From NCBI GenBank assembly GCA_047618505.1, contig JBLHLB010000145.1:1-9442 (forward strand): DNA of 9,442 nucleotides. The letters are read 5' to 3'. Positions 1 through 4,796 of this stretch are shown here, in pieces. The translations under genes were made by a program, and so were the position numbers. Source of the DNA: JBLHLB01 sp047618505. Lineage in GTDB: Bacteria > Planctomycetota > UBA1135 > GCA-002686595. Within the stretch, counting starts at the first letter, position 1, and each line of letters begins with the position of its first letter. Below the pieces are notes generated by a model that saw nothing but the letters and a program-made list of their open reading frames with translations, did not search any database and was not told where the DNA came from.

Positions 1-791
1 TGATGGAGAGCCTAGAGGGCAAGCGCGGTCATCCGCGACCCAAGCCCCCCTTCCCCGCCGGCTTCGGCCTCTGGGGTCAGCCGACCACGGTCAACAACGT
101 CGAGACGTTGTTCAATGCGCCCTTCATCATCGATCGCGGCGCGGATTGGTACAAAACCATGGGGACGGAAAAGAGCCCGGGGAACATTCTCCTCGGCATC
201 TCCGGCCACGTGGAAAAGCCCGGCATCTACGAAGTGCCCTTGGGCATCTCGGCTAAGACCGTCGTCGAAGAACTCGCGGGCGGAGTATGGAAGGGTCGCA
301 AGCTCGGCTTCTGGATTCCCGGTGGTTCCTCCACGGGACAGATGCCCGCCTCAACGCTTGATACCCCCATGGACCATGACTCGATCAAGGCCATCGGTTC
401 CATGCTTGGCACCGCGGCCATGATGATCTTCGATGATCAGACTTGCCCCGTGGATGTGATGCGCGTCATGGCGCGCTTCTACGACCACGAGAGTTGCGGT
501 CAATGCAGCCAGTGCCGTGAAGGCACCGAATGGCTGCACCAGATTTTCCAGCGCATCGAGACGGGGCAGGGGCAACTCGAAGATATCGACCTGCTCTCCT
601 CGCTCGCCGGTGGAATGGCTCCGGGCAAGACTATCTGCGCCCTGGCCGACGCCGCCGCGATACCGACCCACTCGATCGTGCGCCACTTCCGAGCCGAGCT
701 CGAAGCGCACGTTCACGCCAAGGGTTGCCCCTTTAAGTTGGGTGGCAAGTCAGACAGTTCCTCCGCTTCGCTCGAAGCCGCGATCGTTTAA
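1..791 (+). CDS. nuoF: NADH-quinone oxidoreductase subunit F, C-terminal part (5' truncated by window edge)
   Basis: NuoF binds FMN and NADH and carries Fe-S cluster N3; it is the electron entry point of complex I, in the cytoplasmic arm. The reading frame is open to the left edge. The ATG at base 3 (ESLEGKRGHPRPKPP follows) is an internal methionine of a conserved NuoF stretch, not the start, so the FMN/NADH glycine-rich region lies outside. The visible 262 codons include the family segment GLWGQPTTVNNVETL, then the C-terminal N3 site: SCGQCSQCREG (cysteines 165, 168, 171 counted from base 3) and the fourth ligand in TICALADAAA (Cys212), 40 residues later as usual. Two small departures from the commonest sequence are CSQC for CTPC and ALAD for ALGD; no ligand is lost. 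It ends in TAA, 39 bases before nuoG. Identification is certain; only the N-terminal half is missing. Confidence 0.97.
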   Translation, partial: MESLEGKRGHPRPKPPFPAGFGLWGQPTTVNNVETLFNAPFIIDRGADWYKTMGTEKSPGNILLGISGHVEKPGIYEVPLGISAKTVVEELAGGVWKGRKLGFWIPGGSSTGQMPASTLDTPMDHDSIKAIGSMLGTAAMMIFDDQTCPVDVMRVMARFYDHESCGQCSQCREGTEWLHQIFQRIETGQGQLEDIDLLSSLAGGMAPGKTICALADAAAIPTHSIVRHFRAELEAHVHAKGCPFKLGGKSDSSSASLEAAIV

Positions 792-830
792 TAGCCCCAA
801 CCACATCATCTGATCCCTTTCGATTCCGAC

Positions 831-2306
831 GTGGTCAAGATCATTCTCAACGGCAAAGAGGTCGAAGTCGACCCCAAGAAGCCGCTCATCAACGCCTGCC
901 ACCACAACGAGGCAGACGTACCTATGTACTGCTACCACCCGGGCCTGACGCCGGTTGGTTCCTGCCGTATATGCCAGGTCGAAGTGCAGGTCGGCAAGAT
1001 GCCGGCGCGCGTCGTCGTCGCCTGTCGTACACCGGTTAGCGAGGGCATGGTGGTCAACACTGGGGCCCCCGGCGCCCACGAGGCGCGCAAGCAGTGCCTC
1101 GAGTTCCTACTGAAGAACCACCCCCTGGATTGTCCGATCTGCGACAAGGCCGGAGAGTGCGATCTACAGGACTACGCCTTCAACGAAGGACAGGGCGAAG
1201 GACGTTCGGTCGAACCGCGCCGCAAGCTGGAAAAGCGCAAGAGCCTTGGGGACGTCATCGTGCTCGACGAAGAGCGCTGCATCCTTTGCAGTCGCTGCGT
1301 GCGCTTCTTCGAGGACATCACGCACAAGCCCCAGCTTACGACTTCCGGTATTGGTGCGCGCTCCGTCATTTCGACCTTCATGGACCGCGCACTCGAGGGC
1401 AACTACCAGGGCAACCTGGCGGACATTTGCCCCGTTGGCGCCTTGACCCTGAAGCAGTTCCGCTTCCAGGCGCGCGTCTGGAACCTGAGCAAGCACTTCT
1501 CGACCTGCGGCGAGTGCAGCCGCGGTTGCTCGGTCAACATCGAGACCCTGCGCGGCCAGGCAGTCAAGCGCATACGCCCGCGCTACAACGCCAAAGTCAA
1601 CGAATGGTGGATGTGCGACACCGGTCGCTTCTCCTTCGAACGCTTCAATACGGAGGGCCGCATCGAAGGTGCTTTCCTACGGGGCGAACGCGGCTTCGAG
1701 CCCGTACCCACCTCGGCTGCCCTCGGACAGCTGCGCGACATCTTCAGCGTGCGCCCTAAGCCCGTGCTGGTTGTGTCGCCCTGGTTGACAATTGAAGAGG
1801 GAGCCCTGGTGGTGGAATTGGCCGGGAAGCTCGACACGGCTGCACGCTTCATCTCGCCGCCCGCCAGCGGGCTCAAGGACGAACTGCTGAACACCGGCGA
1901 CCCATGCCCCAACCGCCGCGGCCTCGAAGAGCTAGGGATCAAGGGCGCGGAAGCGTCCGAGCTGCTGGCTGAAATGAAGGACGCCCAGAGCGCCATGCTC
2001 CTGGGCGAGCGCGTGGCCGAGCTCCTTGGACTGGATGGCCTCGCAGAAACCCCGCCGACATGCCGCACTGTCCTGGTGGATACCCACGCTGTTGATGCTC
2101 CCACCATCAACGTGGCCTTGGGTGCACCCAACTCCGCAGAGCGCTCCGGAACCTGGGTAAACATCGATGGGATCCACGGACGCATAACGACGGCTAAACC
2201 CGCCCCGCGCGGTGTCCCGCCCCTGACCGAAACACTTGAGATGATGCTTAAGGTCCTTGAGGCCAGCTCCACGACCCATCCCATGAAGAGTGAGGTACAG
2301 GCGTGA
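831..2306 (+). CDS. nuoG: NADH-quinone oxidoreductase subunit G, short form (491 aa)
   Basis: NuoG is the large Fe-S subunit of the peripheral arm and relays electrons from NuoF to NuoI. The N-terminal ferredoxin-like domain has the 2Fe-2S (N1b) cysteines 34, 45, 48 and 65 (YCYHPGLTPVGSCRIC, then ACRTPV). The N5 site is His97, Cys101, Cys104 and Cys110 (NHPLDCPICDKAGEC). The N4 site is Cys150, 153, 156 and 200 (CILCSRC, then DICPVGAL). A further set, Cys226, 229, 233 and 262 (CGECSRGC, then MCDTGRF), matches the N7 cluster seen in only some bacteria. After about residue 275 the molybdopterin-oxidoreductase-like domain is much reduced: remembered lengths are about 780 aa (Thermus) and 900 aa (E. 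coli). A remnant of its end remains at GTWVNIDGIHGRI (439-452). The GTG start is the first possible start after the in-frame TAG at 792 except a CTG at 810, and MVKIILNGKEVEV matches the usual NuoG N-terminus. No clear Shine-Dalgarno sequence precedes it. The end overlaps nuoH by 4 bases. Confidence 0.95.
   Translation: MVKIILNGKEVEVDPKKPLINACHHNEADVPMYCYHPGLTPVGSCRICQVEVQVGKMPARVVVACRTPVSEGMVVNTGAPGAHEARKQCLEFLLKNHPLDCPICDKAGECDLQDYAFNEGQGEGRSVEPRRKLEKRKSLGDVIVLDEERCILCSRCVRFFEDITHKPQLTTSGIGARSVISTFMDRALEGNYQGNLADICPVGALTLKQFRFQARVWNLSKHFSTCGECSRGCSVNIETLRGQAVKRIRPRYNAKVNEWWMCDTGRFSFERFNTEGRIEGAFLRGERGFEPVPTSAALGQLRDIFSVRPKPVLVVSPWLTIEEGALVVELAGKLDTAARFISPPASGLKDELLNTGDPCPNRRGLEELGIKGAEASELLAEMKDAQSAMLLGERVAELLGLDGLAETPPTCRTVLVDTHAVDAPTINVALGAPNSAERSGTWVNIDGIHGRITTAKPAPRGVPPLTETLEMMLKVLEASSTTHPMKSEVQA
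2292..2296 (+). promoter_or_regulatory. Ribosome binding site of nuoH
   Basis: GAGGT lies inside the last codons of nuoG, 6 bases before the GTG at 2303. It supports this GTG, which overlaps the nuoG TGA as GTGA, as the true nuoH start. Confidence 0.7.
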
Positions 2307-3325
2307 CTCTTCCCCTGTGGGCCCTCTGGATTCTCAAGGCCAGCCTGATCTACGGCGGGCTGCTCGGTTGCGCAGCACTGATGACTCTGGCGGAGCGCAA
2401 GATCTCCGCCTGGATGCAGTGGCGCATCGGTCCCAATCGCGTGGGCCCCTTTGGTTTGCTGCAACCCCTGGCGGACGGCGTGAAGTTCTTCTTCAAGGAA
2501 GAGATTATCCCCGACGGCGCCAACCCGATCCTCTTCCGACTGGCGCCGGCCATCGCAGCTGTCCCGGCGATGCTGACCGTCGCCGTGATCCCCTTCGCCG
2601 GTGAGGTTTCCTTCGCGGGCCACGACACGACGGTCTCGATCGCCGATATCGACATTTCGGCGCTCTACGTCCTGGCCATCGGTGGCCTAAGCATCTACGG
2701 AGTAATCCTCGGAGGTTGGAGCTCGAACTCCAAGTACTCGTTGCTTGGCGGGCTACGCGCCTCGGCCCAGATGATCAGCTATGAGCTTTCCCTGATCCTC
2801 TGCATCCTGGCCATCGTGGTCATGTCCGGCAGCCTCGACCTGCGCCAGATCGTTACGGAGCAAGCGGGTCCTATCTGGGGTTGGAACTTGTGGACGCAGC
2901 CCTTGGCCTTCGTGCTCTTCGTTGTCGCAACATTCGCGGAGACGAACCGGCACCCCTTCGACTTCGCCGAGTGCGAACCGGAACTCGTTGGCGGCTTCCA
3001 CACCGAGTACTCCTCGATGAAGTTCGCCCTCTTCTTCCTGGGTGAGTACTGCGCCATGATCGTCATGGCCTGTCTGACCACGACCTTCTTCCTGGGGGGT
3101 TATGAAATCCCCTTTTGGACGGAAGCTCCCTGGCTCCTGCAGCTCGGTGCCTTCTGTGCCAAGACGCTGATCTTCCTGTTCCTGTTCATCTGGGTTCGTT
3201 GGACGCTTCCACGCTTCCGCTTCGACCTATTGATGTCCATGGGTTGGAAGGTCATGTTGCCCCTGGCCCTGGTCAACCTGTTCCTCACCGGCGCCTTCGC
3301 CTCCCTCGGCTTCTACAACTCCTGA
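2303..3325 (+). CDS. nuoH: NADH-quinone oxidoreductase subunit H (340 aa)
   Basis: NuoH (ND1 in mitochondria) is the membrane subunit that, with NuoB and NuoD, forms the quinone-binding chamber and starts the proton-coupling path. About eight hydrophobic helices are visible, roughly at residues 5-28, 76-98, 118-140, 157-178, 195-213, 239-263, 281-299 and 318-337. Family motifs include AERKISAWMQWRIGPNRVGP (30-49) with GLLQPLADGVKF after it, SKYSLLGGLRASAQMISYE (143-161), ETNRHPFD (213-220), the glutamates 223, 225 and 227 of the cytoplasmic loop, GGFHTEYSSMKFALFF, and RWTLPRFRFDLLM (299-311). The length is normal for the family. The GTG start shares bases with the nuoG stop and has a good ribosome site, so translation is probably coupled to nuoG. 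The loop around 221-228 reads FAECEPEL where many bacteria have LPEAEQEL; the acidic residues are kept. Identification is certain. Confidence 0.97.
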   Translation: MTLPLWALWILKASLIYGGLLGCAALMTLAERKISAWMQWRIGPNRVGPFGLLQPLADGVKFFFKEEIIPDGANPILFRLAPAIAAVPAMLTVAVIPFAGEVSFAGHDTTVSIADIDISALYVLAIGGLSIYGVILGGWSSNSKYSLLGGLRASAQMISYELSLILCILAIVVMSGSLDLRQIVTEQAGPIWGWNLWTQPLAFVLFVVATFAETNRHPFDFAECEPELVGGFHTEYSSMKFALFFLGEYCAMIVMACLTTTFFLGGYEIPFWTEAPWLLQLGAFCAKTLIFLFLFIWVRWTLPRFRFDLLMSMGWKVMLPLALVNLFLTGAFASLGFYNS

Positions 3326-3341
3326 GCGGGGCTGCACCACC

Positions 3342-3866
3342 ATGGTCATCGTCAAGCGCAAGGAACTGTCCCTCAGGGAACGGCTCTATCTACCGGAGAT
3401 AGCGCGTGCCCTGTCGCACACATTCCGAGCGCTCTTTCAGCCCGCGATCACGCGCCAGTACCCGGAAGAACCCTTGCCCACGGACGCGGTCACCCGCGGC
3501 CAACCGCGACTGGTGCTGCTTGAGGACAAGCAGACTCTCGCCTGCGTCTCCTGTGGTCTTTGCGAAGCGGCCTGTCCGGCCTACGCAATCACCATTGATG
3601 GCCAGGAAACAGAGCGCTTCATCGAACGCGAGCCTGAACGGTTCGAGATCGACATGCTGCGCTGCATCCTCTGCGGCTTCTGCGAAGAAGCCTGTCCGAA
3701 GGATGCGATTTTTATGAGTAATGAACTCGAGCTCGCGGATTTCTCCCGCGACGCGTTCAAATACGGTATCGACAAGCTCAAGCGACCCAAGGAAGCACTC
3801 CAGGCTCGCATCGACTACGTGTACGAGGTTAATGATCGGTGGCGGAACTCCTCTTCTACCTCCTAG
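3342..3866 (+). CDS. nuoI: NADH-quinone oxidoreductase subunit I (174 aa)
   Basis: NuoI is the 8Fe-ferredoxin-like subunit with clusters N6a and N6b, passing electrons from NuoG towards cluster N2 and quinone. Two complete 4Fe-4S motifs are visible: CVSCGLCEAACP (Cys68, 71, 74, 78) and CILCGFCEEACP (Cys108, 111, 114, 118), each followed by an Ala-Ile pair typical of the fold. The N-terminal 50 residues contain the usual amphipathic segment that rests on the membrane arm (LRERLYLPEIARALSHTF). Downstream of the clusters, ELELADFSRDAF is the normal NuoI continuation. The ATG lies 16 bases after the nuoH stop; a poor purine stretch (GCGGGG at 3326-3331) is the only ribosome-site candidate. The last nine codons (RWRNSSSTS and stop) lie wholly or partly in the overlap with nuoJ. 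Length is usual for the family and identification is certain. Confidence 0.97.
   Translation: MVIVKRKELSLRERLYLPEIARALSHTFRALFQPAITRQYPEEPLPTDAVTRGQPRLVLLEDKQTLACVSCGLCEAACPAYAITIDGQETERFIEREPERFEIDMLRCILCGFCEEACPKDAIFMSNELELADFSRDAFKYGIDKLKRPKEALQARIDYVYEVNDRWRNSSSTS
3825..3829 (+). promoter_or_regulatory. Ribosome binding site of nuoJ, inside nuoI
   Basis: GAGGT sits 9 bases before the GTG at 3839. An in-frame TGA at 3833-3835 prevents any earlier start, so this site and GTG define the nuoJ start. The nearby ATG at 3832 is in a different frame. Confidence 0.7.
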
Positions 3867-4384
3867 CGGCAGGCACAGTCGGCTTCGGTTGCGGCGTCAT
3901 CATGGCGAAGCTTCCGATGTTCAGCGTGCTGAATCTGTTGGGCGCATTCTTTTGCCTGGCGGGCATATACCTGTTGAGCGGATTCCAGTTCCTGGCCGCT
4001 ACGCAGTTGCTCGTCTATGCCGGTGCCATCATGGTGCTGTTCCTCTTCGTAATCATGCTGCTCAACTTGAGCGATGAGGACGAACTGCGGCGGCAAGGTG
4101 GCATGTCAATGACCGGCAAACGCCTTGGGATCGCGGCAGCAGCCGCAGGTTCTCTGGCCCTGATCGGCGTCTTTGCCCCCGGTGTGGGTGAGACCTATGT
4201 CGCCCCTGCCCGCGTGGCGGAACTGGGCATCGATCACATCCCGGACATCGCCACGGTGCTCTTCGGTCGCTACGTCCTGGCCTTCGAGGCGTCGTCGCTG
4301 CTCTTGCTGGCAACGATGATCGGCGTGATGGCTCTAGCCAAGCGAAACCGTCCCGGCGAGGAAGCCTCGGAGACAGCCCAATGA
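3839..4384 (+). CDS. nuoJ: NADH-quinone oxidoreductase subunit J (181 aa)
   Basis: NuoJ (ND6) is a small membrane subunit in the joint between the quinone chamber and the proton pumps. Five hydrophobic segments are visible at about residues 2-22, 28-46, 53-77, 97-114 and 147-167. The third contains the family signature VYAGAIMVLFLFVIMLLN (59-76), the helix known for a pi-bulge that switches during coupling; the conserved Tyr is residue 60. The fifth begins YVLAFEASSLLLL, with the conserved Glu150. Length is normal. The GTG start is the only candidate before the first helix, because an in-frame stop lies 4 bases upstream. The gene overlaps the end of nuoI by 28 bases and ends in an ATGA overlap with nuoK, so its synthesis is probably coupled to both neighbours. 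Confidence 0.96.
   Translation: MAELLFYLLAAGTVGFGCGVIMAKLPMFSVLNLLGAFFCLAGIYLLSGFQFLAATQLLVYAGAIMVLFLFVIMLLNLSDEDELRRQGGMSMTGKRLGIAAAAAGSLALIGVFAPGVGETYVAPARVAELGIDHIPDIATVLFGRYVLAFEASSLLLLATMIGVMALAKRNRPGEEASETAQ
4369..4372 (+). promoter_or_regulatory. Ribosome binding site of nuoK
   Basis: GGAG lies 8 bases before the nuoK ATG at 4381, within the last codons of nuoJ. It is modest but well placed. Confidence 0.55.
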
Positions 4385-4701
4385 ACGTGCCCAGCGAACA
4401 CCTTCTGATTCTGGCGGCAATCCTATTCGGACTCGGCGTCTTTGGATTCCTCGTGCGCCGCAACGTGATCATTGTGCTGGCGTCAATCGAGCTGATGCTC
4501 AATGCCGCCAACCTGTCCTTCGTGGCCGGCAGTCGCATGCACACGACGGAGGCCGGCAGCAATCTCGATGGTCCAATCTTCGCCATTTTCGTGATCCTGG
4601 TGGCCGCCTGCGAAGCCGCCGTGGGATTGGCGCTGATCATCGCGCTCTATCGACTCAAACAGACCGTTTCCCTCGACGCGGCCTGTGAATTGAAGGGCTG
4701 A
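4381..4701 (+). CDS. nuoK: NADH-quinone oxidoreductase subunit K (106 aa)
   Basis: NuoK (ND4L) is a three-helix membrane subunit whose buried glutamates carry the charge/proton signal from NuoH and NuoJ towards NuoN. Helices lie at about residues 5-24, 29-49 and 63-90. Family motifs are RRNVIIVLASIELMLNAANL, with Glu37, and the DGPIFAIF to AACEAAVGLALI region, with Glu78; these correspond to the two essential membrane glutamates of E. coli NuoK (Glu36 and Glu72). Length is normal (about 100 residues in the family). The ATG shares bases with the nuoJ stop (ATGA). The stop codon lies inside a predicted RNA hairpin (4696-4717), and the longest gap of the window follows. Confidence 0.97.
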   Translation: MNVPSEHLLILAAILFGLGVFGFLVRRNVIIVLASIELMLNAANLSFVAGSRMHTTEAGSNLDGPIFAIFVILVAACEAAVGLALIIALYRLKQTVSLDAACELKG

Positions 4702-4717
4702 GTCGGCGACTCCAGCC
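4696..4717 (+). promoter_or_regulatory. Predicted RNA hairpin spanning the nuoK stop codon
   Basis: GGCT (4696-4699) and GAGTC (4700-4704) pair with GACTC (4708-4712) and AGCC (4714-4717). This gives a 9-base-pair stem with one bulged C at 4713 and a three-base loop. The nuoK TGA is within the left arm. An alternative 6-base-pair fold, GTCGGC with GCCGAC (4702-4720), competes with it. The nearest T-rich run (4733-4742) begins 15 bases after the stem, so this is not a normal intrinsic terminator. A role in message processing or stability is possible but inferred. Confidence 0.5.
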
Positions 4718-4743
4718 GACACAGCCCCCACATATTTCTTTCA

Positions 4744-4767
4744 TCGGTTGACCGCTTGGTTGACCGA
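4744..4767 (+). promoter_or_regulatory. Predicted RNA hairpin in the nuoL leader
   Basis: Bases 4744-4753 pair with 4758-4767 in the transcript to form an uninterrupted 10-base-pair stem with a GCTT loop. Eight pairs are Watson-Crick and the two middle ones (4749 with 4762, 4750 with 4761) are U-G wobble pairs. On the opposite strand these become A-C mismatches, so the full stem exists only in the + strand RNA, the direction of the operon. No T-run follows, so it does not look like a terminator. It lies 29 bases before the nuoL ATG and does not cover it. Confidence 0.5.
4746..4766 (+). repeat. Tandem pair of a 9-base direct repeat
   Basis: GGTTGACCG occurs at 4746-4754 and again at 4758-4766, separated by CTT (period 12). 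Because each copy is itself a near-palindrome, the pair also makes the hairpin described at 4744-4767. The TTGACC inside each copy resembles a -35 box, but no convincing -10 box follows. Confidence 0.6.
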
Positions 4768-4796
4768 CCCTCAGATCCCTCCCTCAAGCAGAGCAC

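Noticed and set aside
3..5. ATG near the left edge as a nuoF start
   Set aside because: The residues that follow belong to the middle of NuoF; the frame is open to the window edge, so the gene is simply truncated.
1094..1759. 221-codon + strand open frame inside nuoG
   Set aside because: Out of frame with NuoG, whose cysteine motifs run through this region; the product is Arg-rich shadow sequence.
1583..2623. 346-codon open frame on the - strand across nuoG and nuoH
   Set aside because: It is antisense to two certain genes, its product is rich in Ser/Arg/Pro with no recognisable domain, and long reverse open frames are expected in GC-rich coding DNA.
4062..4640. 192-codon open frame on the - strand across nuoJ and nuoK
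   Set aside because: Antisense shadow with a low-complexity Arg/Pro/Ser-rich product; nuoJ and nuoK fully explain the DNA.
4696..4767. Intrinsic terminator between nuoK and nuoL
   Set aside because: Both hairpins lack a directly following T-run, and termination here would cut off three essential pump genes; partial attenuation remains possible.
4748..4776. Internal sigma-70-type promoter before nuoL
   Set aside because: TTGACC is a fair -35 box, but the correctly spaced TCAGAT matches only half of a -10 box, so it cannot be called.
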